Shown in pieces: positions 35,544 through 45,331 of a DNA stretch of 64,000 bases. Positions within the stretch are counted from its first letter, which is position 1, and each line of letters starts with the position of its first letter. The notes under the pieces are model-generated. The model was given only the letters and a program-made list of their open reading frames with translations. It was not told the DNA's origin and made no database searches. This stretch comes from Pseudocolwellia sp. AS88 (GTDB taxonomy: Bacteria; Pseudomonadota; Gammaproteobacteria; Enterobacterales; Alteromonadaceae), in NCBI RefSeq assembly GCF_030551755.1, contig NZ_JAUPEC010000003.1, positions 212,873 through 276,872 of the forward strand. The letters run 5' to 3'. The position numbers were made by a program, and so were the translations under genes.

Positions 35544-35865
35544 CTGATGTATCTCCAGCGGTAAAGTTTTAAATAGAATTAAGCTTGTAATCATTCTAGT
35601 TGACTTTCATGTAAAGCGAAAGGTTTAAATCTTTCGTTGTGAAAGTTTTTGATATAACTTTCACAACTATATTATAAGTAAAATTAATCTTTTTAGGGTT
35701 TTGTTTTTCTATCTTGTTGTTTATAAATGGTTATTTGTTTTATTTGGAATTGGGAGAGATTTCTGGATAACATTGTTTTTAGTTATTCAGAAATCTATTT
35801 TTAGAAAGGTTTATGTTATGTTTTGGAGTTTTTTATGTAAGTTGTTAGTTGTTGTTACATTTTTG
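35544..35865. promoter_or_regulatory. pckA upstream region with nested inverted repeats
   Basis: The spacer between mrcA's stop and pckA's start. CGAAAG/CTTTCG (35617-35622, 35631-35636) abuts a perfect 11-bp repeat GTTGTGAAAGT / ACTTTCACAAC (35636-35646, 35657-35667). GAAAG or CTTTC appears five times within ~60 bases. It is about 95-125 bases upstream of the pckA start, consistent with an operator. The regulator is unknown; it does not match HexR or Cra consensus as I know them. Confidence 0.55.
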
Positions 35866-38562
35866 TTAAAATATTCCATCGATACTAGAGTTATCGCCTT
35901 CGTTTAAGTTATATGTATCATTTTTAGGGATAGATTCTGTTGGAATCGTTCCTTTCTTGAAATACTCAAAATCACTTGAACGGTCAGTTTTATGACTTAG
36001 TTTACCTGTAGCTTTATCTATACGTGCAGATACCACATCATTAGGTTGCGTAAAAGCTTCATAAGGGAAATAAGGCAAAGCTTCTTTCATGTAAAGGTTC
36101 CACGCAGGTTGAGCAGAGTTAGCCCCAGCCTCAGAACCAGTGATTTGATTCTTTGGTAGATTATTATTATATGAAGTCCGCCCTAAATCTTTCGACGGGT
36201 CATCAAACCCTATCCAAGTAGAAGTCACTAGGCGTCTTGAAAATCCTGAGAACCAAGCATCTTTCGATTGGTTGGTTGTTCCTGTTTTACCAGATAAGTC
36301 TTTTCTTTTTAAAGCACGCGATCGCCAACCCGTACCTTGCCAGTATGGCTTCTTATTCCAGTCTGCACCCCAAATGACTGAATTCATTGCGTTAGTGATT
36401 AAAAAAGCGTTTTGAGGGTTTAAAACTCTTTCAGCTATATTTAATTCTATTAGGTTGTTATCTGTAGTGATTGATTTGTTGGTCGTTTTTGACTCAATAC
36501 CCGAATCATCAGAAGCCTGAGCACTAGTAGTTAGTTCGCTATTAATTAGCTCTGTTTCTGTTAATTCTGGGTCATCACTGATTTCATCATTATTCGAGAT
36601 AAATTCAACGACAACATCTTGAGCATTGCTTTCTGTATTTACTGGTTCTAGTGATTCTGCTAATTTTTGTTGTATACAGATTTCATCACAGGCAATTTTT
36701 GGGTTTGCTTTAAATACTACATTACCATTAGAGTCTTCAATTCTGTCTATAAAGTAAGGTTCAATTAAGAAGCCTCCGTTTGCAAAAACTGCATATCCCG
36801 TTGCAATTTCTAGTGGTGTAAAAGAGGCAGAACCTAACGCTAAAGTTTCGTTTCTTGGTATTTCGTCTCTTTTAAAGCCAAAAGATTGTAAATGGTTAAT
36901 AACATTTGTTTTACCTACCTGTCGAAATAAACGAACGGCAACAACGTTTTTAGATTGAGCTAATGCGAGTCTAACTCTTATCGGGCCATCGTATTTAGCG
37001 GGTGAGTTTTTTGGACGCCAAACACTGCCACTACTTTCATCCCATTGATTGATAGGGGCATCATTTACTAGCGATGCTAAAGTAAAGCCATGTTCAAGTG
37101 CTGCAGAATAAAGAAAAGGCTTAATATTCGAACCTACTTGACGCTTGGCTTGAGTAACACGGTTAAATTGGCTTTGCTGAAAACTATAACCACCTACTAT
37201 GGCTTCAATCGCTCCATCATCAGGTGATAATGATATTAATGCTGAACTAGCTAAAGGCAGTTGACTTAATCGATATAAGTCATCTTTTTTGTCGATTAAG
37301 ATAACATCGCCATAGGTTAGAATTTGGTAAGCATAATCTGGAGCTGTTCCTTGTCTGCTATCAGTAATATATTTACGCGCCCAAGATAGTCCGTCCCAAT
37401 CTATAGTTACAATGCTATTATCTTCTAAACGCACTTTTATTGAATTATCTAAAACCTCAATCACTACAGCAGCTAGTAATGATTGGTAAGTTGTTATTTG
37501 TTCAAAGGCTTGTGTTATCTCTGATTCTGTCAATAACTCTGTATTAGTGATGATTGGGTTTTCATCTTGAAAGTTTTCTTTTAACTGAGGACGTAAACTT
37601 AATAATGGACCTCTGTATCCGTGGCGTTGATCGTAAGCATGCAAATTAGTTATAACGGCTTGTTGAGCAGCGATTTGTAAATGACTTTGAACTGTTGTGT
37701 ATATTTTGTAACCTTCAGAATACGCAGCTTCTTTGCCAAAAATATCTAAAACTTCTTGGTGAGCCATTTCAGCAAGGTAAGGTGCACTAAGTTGTATTTC
37801 TGTTCCGTGCTTTTCACCAGTAATTGGTTCTCGCATTGCCTCTGCGTACTCTTCATTTGTAATGTAATTTGTGTCTAGCATACGTCTTAATACAACGCTT
37901 CGTCTTGCTTTGGCTTTACTTGGTGAGCGAATCGGGTTAATTGCTGAAGGTGCTTTAGGTAAGCCTGCTAAAACAGCGATTTGCGCTAAGCTCAAATCGT
38001 TGAGTTCTTTGCCATAATAAACTTGTGCAGCTGCAGCAAATCCAAATGAACGATGTCCAAGAGGAATTTTATTTAGGTAAAGGGTCAATATTTCATCTTT
38101 GGTTAATAAGCTTTCTATATGAAAAGCGAGAAAAATTTCGCGAATTTTCCGGGTGTAAGTAATTTCTGAACTTAAGAAAAAGTTACGAGCAACCTGCATG
38201 GTTATTGTACTAGCTCCACCCTTATTTTGGCCTGTTAATTGACCTAAAATAGCTCGGCTCATTCCAATCGGATCAACACCAAAATGATAATAAAATCGAT
38301 CATCTTCTGTGGCGAGAAGTGCATTGATTAAATGCTGAGGAACTTCATCTAAAGTTACGGGTATGCGCTTTTTTTCTCCAAATTGAGAAATAAGTTTACC
38401 GTCAGCACTAAATATTTGCATTGGCGTTTGCCATTGAATTTCTTTAAGAATATTGACACTTGGTAACTCTGAACGCATTGAAAAATATAGTGCTGCAAGA
38501 GATATCGAACCAAGAATAAATAATATAAAAAATACTTTTAATAGATTTTTAAATGTAAACAC
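35866..38562 (-). CDS. mrcA: Penicillin-binding protein 1A (bifunctional)
   Basis: 898-residue bifunctional peptidoglycan synthase. One N-terminal membrane anchor (about 7-28), GT51 glycosyltransferase with ATEDDRFYYHFGVDPIGMSRA and GGASTITMQVARN, an OB-like insert (about 300-430), then the transpeptidase with SxxK (GSNIKPFLYSA), SKN (AQSKNVVAVRL) and KTG (LSGKTGTTNQSKDAW). A ~60-residue acidic, Ser/Thr-rich insertion (about 645-710) lies within the transpeptidase. It is divergent from pilM, the usual gammaproteobacterial arrangement. Confidence 0.95.
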   Translation of the reverse strand: MFTFKNLLKVFFILFILGSISLAALYFSMRSELPSVNILKEIQWQTPMQIFSADGKLISQFGEKKRIPVTLDEVPQHLINALLATEDDRFYYHFGVDPIGMSRAILGQLTGQNKGGASTITMQVARNFFLSSEITYTRKIREIFLAFHIESLLTKDEILTLYLNKIPLGHRSFGFAAAAQVYYGKELNDLSLAQIAVLAGLPKAPSAINPIRSPSKAKARRSVVLRRMLDTNYITNEEYAEAMREPITGEKHGTEIQLSAPYLAEMAHQEVLDIFGKEAAYSEGYKIYTTVQSHLQIAAQQAVITNLHAYDQRHGYRGPLLSLRPQLKENFQDENPIITNTELLTESEITQAFEQITTYQSLLAAVVIEVLDNSIKVRLEDNSIVTIDWDGLSWARKYITDSRQGTAPDYAYQILTYGDVILIDKKDDLYRLSQLPLASSALISLSPDDGAIEAIVGGYSFQQSQFNRVTQAKRQVGSNIKPFLYSAALEHGFTLASLVNDAPINQWDESSGSVWRPKNSPAKYDGPIRVRLALAQSKNVVAVRLFRQVGKTNVINHLQSFGFKRDEIPRNETLALGSASFTPLEIATGYAVFANGGFLIEPYFIDRIEDSNGNVVFKANPKIACDEICIQQKLAESLEPVNTESNAQDVVVEFISNNDEISDDPELTETELINSELTTSAQASDDSGIESKTTNKSITTDNNLIELNIAERVLNPQNAFLITNAMNSVIWGADWNKKPYWQGTGWRSRALKRKDLSGKTGTTNQSKDAWFSGFSRRLVTSTWIGFDDPSKDLGRTSYNNNLPKNQITGSEAGANSAQPAWNLYMKEALPYFPYEAFTQPNDVVSARIDKATGKLSHKTDRSSDFEYFKKGTIPTESIPKNDTYNLNEGDNSSIDGIF

Positions 38563-38685
38563 AATAAAAAATACTCAATAAAATTAATAAAATCGTTTAA
38601 TATTACTAGTATATCCTGTAAAACAGTGTAATAAATGTATTTATGTTTATTATTTTGAATAACAAAAATAACTTAGTAGGATGTT

Positions 38686-39765
38686 ATGTTAAGCAGTCTA
38701 TGGAAAAAGAAAGTATCACTCATTGTTGGGATTGATATTGGTTCACATAGCGTTAAAGCTGTGTTGCTCAATCAAGGGAATGATGGCTACATACTTGAGG
38801 CTTTGTTGGAAGAAACAATGCCAAGAGGTGCAGTGATTGATCGTGAAATTCAAGATATTGAAGCCGTTGGTAATGTTATTGCTAAGATAAGAAAAAAGAT
38901 AACTTCTTCGGTTACCCACGCTGCTGCTGCGGTATCTGGGCAAACAGTAATCACCAAGATCATCTATATGGATGTAAACCTTAGTGAACAAGAATTAGCG
39001 AGTCAGATAGAAATTGAAGCTGATAGTTTAATACCTTACCCACTCGATGAAGTTAGTTTGGATTTTGAATCATTAGATGTAAATGAATCGGATCCTAGCA
39101 AAATTAATGTTTTATTAAGTGCGGCTCGTACTGAATCTGTTGAAGCTCGTGTTTCAGCACTTGAAAGTGGAGGGTTCCAAACCAAAGTTATTGATGTTGA
39201 ATCATACGCTATCAGTCGACCTTATGATTTAATCTTATCGCAATTGCCTGACGATGCCGAAAATAAGATTGTTGCCATGGTAGATATTGGTTCCGTGATG
39301 ACTTTATTTTCAGTCACAGAAGCTGGTCAGCATATATATAGTCGAGACCAAATATTTGGTGGCGAACAATATACCCGTTCAATTGTATCTTATTATAATA
39401 AAACTTTTGAAGAAGCCGAGTTTGCGAAAGTTAGTAATGATTTACCACCAAATTATACTTTTGAAGTATTAGCTCCTTTTCATACCGTTTTAGTTCAACA
39501 GATACGTCGTGCTATTCAAATGTTTTTAACATCAAGTGGTAAAGATAAAGTTGATTACCTTGTTATTTCTGGTGGTACAGCTTCAGTAGAAGGCGTTGAA
39601 AATCTTCTTACTGAAGAATTAGGAATACATACGGTTATTGCTAATCCTTTTAAAGAAATGAAAAAATCTGACAACATTGATATGGATAAGTTAGAAAGTA
39701 TTGCACCTAAATTTATGGTTGCTGCTGGGTTAGCGTTAAGGAGCTTTAGTTCATGGCATATATAA
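38686..39765 (+). CDS. pilM: Type IV pilus inner-membrane platform protein PilM
   Basis: Actin-like cytoplasmic ATPase fold of the type IV pilus alignment complex. 359 residues with IVGIDIGSHSVKAVLL (phosphate-1 loop), DIGSVMTLFSV and ISGGTASVEGVENLL. It binds the PilN N-terminal tail. First gene of the five-gene pilMNOPQ operon; pilN starts 13 bp before its stop. AGG lies five bases before the ATG. Confidence 0.95.
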   Translation: MLSSLWKKKVSLIVGIDIGSHSVKAVLLNQGNDGYILEALLEETMPRGAVIDREIQDIEAVGNVIAKIRKKITSSVTHAAAAVSGQTVITKIIYMDVNLSEQELASQIEIEADSLIPYPLDEVSLDFESLDVNESDPSKINVLLSAARTESVEARVSALESGGFQTKVIDVESYAISRPYDLILSQLPDDAENKIVAMVDIGSVMTLFSVTEAGQHIYSRDQIFGGEQYTRSIVSYYNKTFEEAEFAKVSNDLPPNYTFEVLAPFHTVLVQQIRRAIQMFLTSSGKDKVDYLVISGGTASVEGVENLLTEELGIHTVIANPFKEMKKSDNIDMDKLESIAPKFMVAAGLALRSFSSWHI

Positions 39766-40334
39766 ATCTACTTCCATGGCGCGAAGAAGCCGAAAAAGCT
39801 AAACAAAAAGAGTACTTTTCTATACTTGCGCTTGTGGCAATTGTTGCTTTTGCTATTGTTTTTGCAATTAGCCAATATTTTCAAGCTAAAATAGACGGTC
39901 AGAACACACGCAATGAATATTTAAAGAATGAAATTAAAATATTAGATATTCGCATTGCCGAAATCAAAACTTTAGATGAAAAGAAAAAAGAATTAGAGCA
40001 ACGTATGAGCGTAGTTGAGCAATTACAACGAAGCCGTAATGTTGGTACTCAAGTTTTGAATGAAATTGCTAAGACAATTCCTAATGGTATTTATTTGACT
40101 CATTTGAAGAAAGTAAATAACACCCTTGAATTACAAGGGAAAAGTGAATCAAATAACCATTTAGCAAATATGATTAGAGAGATAGAAAGATCTGATCTGT
40201 TTATTGATGCTGTACTTGAATCAATAACATCGAAAGATGCTGAGAGTAAGCTATTGAGTGACTTTAAAATGAGAGTCACAATTAAGGGCTTAATGTCAGA
40301 TGAACAAACGAAATCAGCTCAAGGAGGAAGATAA
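39753..40334 (+). CDS. pilN: Type IV pilus assembly protein PilN
   Basis: 193 residues: the cytoplasmic INLLPWREE motif at residues 4-12 (PilM-binding), one membrane helix (about 22-42), a coiled coil and a periplasmic ferredoxin-like domain. Overlaps pilM by 13 bp and is followed two bases later by pilO. Forms heterodimers with PilO. Confidence 0.95.
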   Translation: MAYINLLPWREEAEKAKQKEYFSILALVAIVAFAIVFAISQYFQAKIDGQNTRNEYLKNEIKILDIRIAEIKTLDEKKKELEQRMSVVEQLQRSRNVGTQVLNEIAKTIPNGIYLTHLKKVNNTLELQGKSESNNHLANMIREIERSDLFIDAVLESITSKDAESKLLSDFKMRVTIKGLMSDEQTKSAQGGR

Positions 40335-40336
40335 AT

Positions 40337-40939
40337 ATGCAATTAGATTTTTCTCAGTTTGATGGACTAGAATTAGATAATATTGGCGAATGGCCTGTTT
40401 TACCTAAAATAGTACTTACCATTTTTATTGGTATTGTCGTACTCGTTTTAGGTTATATCGGTTTAGTAAGTGACAAAATAGATAGATTGAAGAATGTACA
40501 ATCTCAAGAGTTAACGTTACGTGAAGAATATCGTGCTAAATATCATGTTGCTGCTAATTTAGAACTTTTTCAAGAACAAATGAAAGAAGCAGAAAATTTA
40601 TTCGCTAAGCAACTTAAAAGCCTACCAGAGAGTCATGAAACTCCAGGTTTATTGGATGATATAACTTTTGTTGGGACTACAAGTGGATTAGATTTTGCTA
40701 AACTTAATTGGCAGCCAGAAATTACTAAAGAAATCTATATTGAGCTTCCAATCGATATTGAAGTACAAGGTTTCTACCACGAGTTTGGTAATTTTGTAAG
40801 TAAAATAGCAGGCTTACCTCGAATCGTCACATTACATGACTTTGATATAGAGTTTCCACCTGCTCCTTTTAAAGCGACTGACTTTCTTGTATTAAAGCTG
40901 CAAGCGAAGACTTATCGTTATAGGGAGGCTGAAGAATGA
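40337..40939 (+). CDS. pilO: Type IV pilus assembly protein PilO
   Basis: 200 residues: a short cytoplasmic N-terminus, a membrane helix (about 25-46), a coiled coil and a periplasmic domain (FYHEFGNFVSKIAGLPRIVTLHDF) typical of PilO. Overlaps pilP by four bases (ATGA). Links the inner-membrane platform to PilP. Confidence 0.95.
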   Translation: MQLDFSQFDGLELDNIGEWPVLPKIVLTIFIGIVVLVLGYIGLVSDKIDRLKNVQSQELTLREEYRAKYHVAANLELFQEQMKEAENLFAKQLKSLPESHETPGLLDDITFVGTTSGLDFAKLNWQPEITKEIYIELPIDIEVQGFYHEFGNFVSKIAGLPRIVTLHDFDIEFPPAPFKATDFLVLKLQAKTYRYREAEE

Positions 40940-41469
40940 AAAGATTAGCTTTGCTATTTCCATTGTTATTATCAGGTTGTTTTGATGATACTGATGAAAT
41001 CAGAACCTATATTGCAGAAGTTCAAGCGAATACGACAAGTCGTATCGAGCCAATGCCAGAGGTACCTGTTTTTAATCATTATGATTACGAAGCTCAGAAT
41101 ATGCGTAGCCCGTTTGATTTACCTCAAGCAGAAGCCATTCAAGAAAAACTACAGCAAACCTCTGGATGTTTAAGTCCTGATCCTCGTCGAAGAAAACAAC
41201 CGCTTGAAAAGTTTGCTATAAGTGATCTAACTATGCGCGGTACTTTAGGTGAGCTGGGTATTACGTGGGGTCTTGTTGAAGCATCTGATTCTACATTGCA
41301 TCGTGTTGCAATAGGTGGATACGTAGGTTTGTATAATGGAAAAATTACTGCAGTAAATCAGAAGTCGGTTGCTGTTACAGAATTAATTCCTGATGGTGCA
41401 GGTTGTTGGGTTGAAAGAGAAACGGTTATTACAATGTCAGAATCGGATTCAAAGGGGCAAAGGAAGTAA
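40936..41469 (+). CDS. pilP: Type IV pilus lipoprotein PilP
   Basis: 177-residue lipoprotein with signal peptide and lipobox LSGC (Cys15), a disordered linker, then the beta-sandwich PilP domain (LEKFAISDLTMRGTLGELGITWGLVEA, AIGGYVGLYNGKI). Connects PilN/PilO with the secretin. Its stop overlaps the pilQ start by one base. Confidence 0.94.
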   Translation: MKRLALLFPLLLSGCFDDTDEIRTYIAEVQANTTSRIEPMPEVPVFNHYDYEAQNMRSPFDLPQAEAIQEKLQQTSGCLSPDPRRRKQPLEKFAISDLTMRGTLGELGITWGLVEASDSTLHRVAIGGYVGLYNGKITAVNQKSVAVTELIPDGAGCWVERETVITMSESDSKGQRK

Positions 41470-43544
41470 TGTTGCTATTAAATAAAATGAATAAATATAA
41501 TTCTTATAAAATGTTAAACATTAAGTACCTTATTTCTGGGTTGATGTGTTTATTTTCTACATTTGCAATGTCTTCTAGTTTAACAGGCGTTAAATACAAT
41601 ACGATGCAAAATGAAGAAATAAAACTAACGTTTATACTTTCAGAAGATCTAAAGATCCAGCCGAAAGTAAAAACTTCTATGAGCCCCGCAAATATATCGC
41701 TTACCTTCGAGGCTGACAGTTTTGATCTGCAACTTCAAGAAACCATAGTTGAACATGCGGGTGTTAATAATATAACCGTACAAAAACGTTCAGGTAAGGT
41801 TGTCGCTACTATTCATATGGATCAATTATCTGTATTTGATGTGTCTCAAATAGACAATGAGTTTTCATTGGTACTGAATAAAGGCCTAAAAAATACATCT
41901 GTTGGACAATTACCTGATATTGGTAAAGACTTTATTAACAATGTTTTATCTTTAGATTTTAGAAAAGGACAAAATAACGAAGCTCAGGTTTTAGTTAACC
42001 TAGAAGATAGCATGGTTGCTGTTGATGTAAGTGACAAACTGGGTAAGTTATATGTTGAATTTCATAATACTGAAATTTCGGAAGACTTATTATATCAATT
42101 AGATGTGACTGATTTTGGTACTCTAGTTACAAATATTGAAACCTTTAAAGAAGGTCGTAATGCACGTTTAGTCATAGATATAAATGGTGATTTCACTTTT
42201 AAGCATCAACAACTTAATAACCTATTTTCTTTAACTGTAGCTGAGAAGATTAAAGTACCTGGTTATTTAGGTGAAAGTGATGACTTTTCAGGTAAAGCGA
42301 TATCACTTAACTTTCAAGATATTCCAGTAAGAACCGTTTTACAAATCATCGCAGATTATAATGGCTTTAACCTTGTTACCAGTGACACAGTTGCTGGTAG
42401 CATAACTTTACGACTTGATGGTGTTCCTTGGGATCAAGCTTTAGATATTATCCTTAAAGTTAAAGGTCTTGATAAGCGTATGGAAGGCAATATCTTAATG
42501 GTAGCGCCAAGTGATGAATTAGCTGCACGTGAAGCTCGTGACTTACAAGCATTACAACAAGTTGAAGAACTAGCTCCGTTATACTCTGAATATGTTCAAG
42601 TGAATTACGCTAAAGCAAGTGAATTAGCTGATCTCGTTAAAACTGAAGATAACAGTATTTTATCAGAACGTGGTAGTGTTAGCGTTGATGAAAGAACGAA
42701 TACACTTCTAATTCGTGATACGGCAAAAAGTATTGAAGACATTAAAAGAATGGTTACGGTTCTTGATATACCTATTCGCCAAGTAATTATTGAAGCCCGC
42801 ATGGTTACGGTTGTTGATAGTGTAGATGAAGAGTTGGGCATACGCTGGGGCATTACCAATACTGATGGCGAATATGGAAGTGCAGCTACTATAGATGCTC
42901 TTGATGACGCGAATGGGTTGACTCAAACTCCAGTGGGCACAGGTGCAATTCCTGATTTAGCTGACAGATTAAATGTAAATCTACCAGCAAGTAGTGGTGC
43001 AGCAAGTCTTGCATTTCAGGTTGCTAGATTAGCAAATGGTACTATTTTAGATTTAGAATTAAGTGCCCTTGAGCAAGAGAACAAAGGTGAAGTAATAGCG
43101 AGCCCGCGCATCACAACATCAAATCAGAAAGAAGCTTATATTGAGCAAGGTGTTGAAATACCTTACCAAGAAGCGGCTTCAAGTGGTGCAACTTCTGTTT
43201 CATTTAAGAAGGCAGTACTAAGCTTAACGGTAACCCCTCATATTACACCTGACGATCGTATTATTCTTGATTTAATTGTATCTCAAGATACAAGAGGTGA
43301 AGAAACTGTTTCTGGTCCTTCAATAAATACGCAGAGAATTGGTACACAAGTATTAGTAAATAATGCTGAAACAATTGTTTTAGGTGGCATTTATGAACAA
43401 TCATTGATTACTAGTGTTTCAAAAGTTCCAGTTCTTGGCGATGTGCCATATTTTGGTTGGTTATTTAGAAATACCAGCAATGTTAGTGAGAAAAAAGAGC
43501 TATTAATCTTTGTTACACCCCGCATAGTAACAGAGCGTTTATAA
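41469..43544 (+). CDS. pilQ: Type IV pilus secretin PilQ
   Basis: 691-residue outer-membrane secretin. Signal region (hydrophobic about 18-36), AMIN domains (about 45-260), secretin N0/N1 domains (AISLNFQDIPVRTVLQIIADYNGFN, SVDERTNTLLIRDTAKSIEDIKRMV) and the C-terminal secretin channel (VIIEARMVTV, GEVIASPRI, VPVLGDVPYFGWLFRN). GGAAG precedes the ATG at 41469; an ATG at 41487 is an alternative. A terminator-like hairpin follows. Confidence 0.95.
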   Translation: MLLLNKMNKYNSYKMLNIKYLISGLMCLFSTFAMSSSLTGVKYNTMQNEEIKLTFILSEDLKIQPKVKTSMSPANISLTFEADSFDLQLQETIVEHAGVNNITVQKRSGKVVATIHMDQLSVFDVSQIDNEFSLVLNKGLKNTSVGQLPDIGKDFINNVLSLDFRKGQNNEAQVLVNLEDSMVAVDVSDKLGKLYVEFHNTEISEDLLYQLDVTDFGTLVTNIETFKEGRNARLVIDINGDFTFKHQQLNNLFSLTVAEKIKVPGYLGESDDFSGKAISLNFQDIPVRTVLQIIADYNGFNLVTSDTVAGSITLRLDGVPWDQALDIILKVKGLDKRMEGNILMVAPSDELAAREARDLQALQQVEELAPLYSEYVQVNYAKASELADLVKTEDNSILSERGSVSVDERTNTLLIRDTAKSIEDIKRMVTVLDIPIRQVIIEARMVTVVDSVDEELGIRWGITNTDGEYGSAATIDALDDANGLTQTPVGTGAIPDLADRLNVNLPASSGAASLAFQVARLANGTILDLELSALEQENKGEVIASPRITTSNQKEAYIEQGVEIPYQEAASSGATSVSFKKAVLSLTVTPHITPDDRIILDLIVSQDTRGEETVSGPSINTQRIGTQVLVNNAETIVLGGIYEQSLITSVSKVPVLGDVPYFGWLFRNTSNVSEKKELLIFVTPRIVTERL

Positions 43545-43556
43545 CTATTTTGCAGT

Positions 43557-43580
43557 AAGTGAGGACTTTTGTCCTCACTT
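43557..43580 (+). terminator. Hairpin after pilQ
   Basis: Perfect 10-bp stem AAGTGAGGAC / GTCCTCACTT with a TTTT loop, 13 bases after the pilQ stop. The T-run after it is weak, so read-through into aroK is possible. Confidence 0.65.
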
Positions 43581-43693
43581 ACTTGCATTTTACATAGAAG
43601 AATTGCGATAATTGCGCCCTTGAGTTTTCGTTGGGGGTTTCCAGATATACCCTATTTTACATAATTGTTATTTAATGAGTTAAAGTTAGTCTA

Positions 43694-44212
43694 ATGGCAG
43701 AGAAACGTAATATTTTCCTTGTGGGCCCTATGGGCGCCGGTAAAAGTACCATTGGTAGAGAGTTAGCAGATAGGTTGCATCTAGATTTTTTTGATTCAGA
43801 TCAAGAGATTGAACGTCGTACAGGCGCTGATATTGCTTGGGTGTTTGACCTAGAAGGCGAAGAAGGTTTCCGTTTAAGGGAAGAGTCTGTAATTGAAGAT
43901 TTAACCGAAAAGCAGGGTATTGTTCTCGCTACAGGTGGTGGATCAGTTATTAGTGCGCAAGTACGAAACCGTCTATCAGCACGCGGTATTGTTGTTTATT
44001 TAGAAACAACAATAGATAAACAAGTCGCTCGTACTCAAAGAGACAGAAAACGTCCATTACTTCAAACTGAAGAAGAGCCTCGTACAGTACTAGAAAATCT
44101 AGCTATTGAGCGTAACCCTTTATATGAAGAAATAGCTGATGTGATCGTACAGACAGATGACCAAAGTGCCAAAGTTGTTGCTCATAAAATAATGGAGCGC
44201 TTAGATTTCTAA
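43694..44212 (+). CDS. aroK: Shikimate kinase AroK
   Basis: Phosphorylates shikimate at O3 with ATP. 172 residues with Walker [12 protein letters not shown], the shikimate-binding [23 protein letters not shown] and ATGGGSV, and the LID Arg in QRDRKRPLL. aroB starts 14 bases after its stop, and the pair heads the aroKB-damX-dam run. Confidence 0.97.
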   Translation: MAEKRNIFLVGPMGAGKSTIGRELADRLHLDFFDSDQEIERRTGADIAWVFDLEGEEGFRLREESVIEDLTEKQGIVLATGGGSVISAQVRNRLSARGIVVYLETTIDKQVARTQRDRKRPLLQTEEEPRTVLENLAIERNPLYEEIADVIVQTDDQSAKVVAHKIMERLDF

Positions 44213-44226
44213 GTTGTATTTAAGTC

Positions 44227-45291
44227 ATGACAACTCTTCACGTTGAGTTAGATACACGCAGTTACCCGATATATATAGATCAAGGATTACTAGAAACTAG
44301 TGATCTTATTTCTAAACATATCCGTGGTACTCGCGTGTGTATTGTATCTAATACTGTTGTTCAGCCTTTGTATTTATCAGCATTAAAAAATACGTTAAAA
44401 GATTTTGATGTTGATGAAGTGATTCTTCCTGATGGAGAATCAGAAAAAAGCCTTTCAAATTTTGATGTAATAATGTCACATCTCCTTTCTAGTGCGCATG
44501 GTAGAGATTCAACTCTAATTGCATTAGGCGGTGGCGTCATTGGCGATATTACTGGCTTTGCTGCAGCATGTTATCAACGTGGTATAGATTTCATCCAAAT
44601 TCCAACAACGCTACTTTCTCAAGTAGACTCGTCTGTTGGTGGTAAAACAGCGGTTAATCATCCTTTAGGTAAAAACATGATTGGTGCTTTTTACCAACCT
44701 AAAGCTGTATTTATAGATATCAATTCATTGACAACTTTACCGAAGCGTGAATTTAATGCTGGTATGGCCGAAGTTATTAAATATGGTATTTTAGGTGATT
44801 ACGATTTTTTTGTGTGGTTAGAAAATAACATAGATGCAATTAATTCAGGTGAGCCAGCTACATTAAGCAAAATGATAGAAACATGCTGTCAGTTAAAAGC
44901 TGATATTGTATCTGCCGATGAAAAAGAAGGCGGGATCAGAGCTTTACTTAATTTAGGTCATACCTTTGGTCATGCTATTGAAGCCGATCAAGGTTACGGT
45001 AAATGGTTACATGGTGAAGCTGTTGCTACTGGTATGGTACTTGCTGCTAAATTAGCTGTTAAGCTAAATTTGCTTGAAACGTCAGATTTACGTCGTATCG
45101 AAGCTTTAATTAAAGCATTTGATTTACCGCTAGATGCACCAAGTAATATGGGCTTTGAAGAATTTATCTGTCATATGAAGCGCGATAAGAAAAACCTAGC
45201 AGGTAAATTAAGATTTATAATACCAACAGCAATTGGTAAATCAGAAATCCGTGACGATATTGCAGAGGACCTTTTAAAAGAGATACTGTAA
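44227..45291 (+). CDS. aroB: 3-dehydroquinate synthase AroB
   Basis: Cyclises DAHP to 3-dehydroquinate (second shikimate step), NAD- and zinc-dependent. 354 residues with [43 protein letters not shown], and metal-site segments AEVIKYGIL and [23 protein letters not shown]. All catalytic motifs are present. Confidence 0.97.
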   Translation: MTTLHVELDTRSYPIYIDQGLLETSDLISKHIRGTRVCIVSNTVVQPLYLSALKNTLKDFDVDEVILPDGESEKSLSNFDVIMSHLLSSAHGRDSTLIALGGGVIGDITGFAAACYQRGIDFIQIPTTLLSQVDSSVGGKTAVNHPLGKNMIGAFYQPKAVFIDINSLTTLPKREFNAGMAEVIKYGILGDYDFFVWLENNIDAINSGEPATLSKMIETCCQLKADIVSADEKEGGIRALLNLGHTFGHAIEADQGYGKWLHGEAVATGMVLAAKLAVKLNLLETSDLRRIEALIKAFDLPLDAPSNMGFEEFICHMKRDKKNLAGKLRFIIPTAIGKSEIRDDIAEDLLKEIL

Positions 45292-45331
45292 AACTGCTCG
45301 CGTACTAGCGAACATTTATTAAGAGAAAAGT

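Noticed and set aside
35701..35907. Open frame of 68 residues between mrcA and pckA
   Set aside because: Low-complexity Phe/Leu/Val-rich translation from AT-rich spacer, no ribosome site, and it overlaps the mrcA 3' end.
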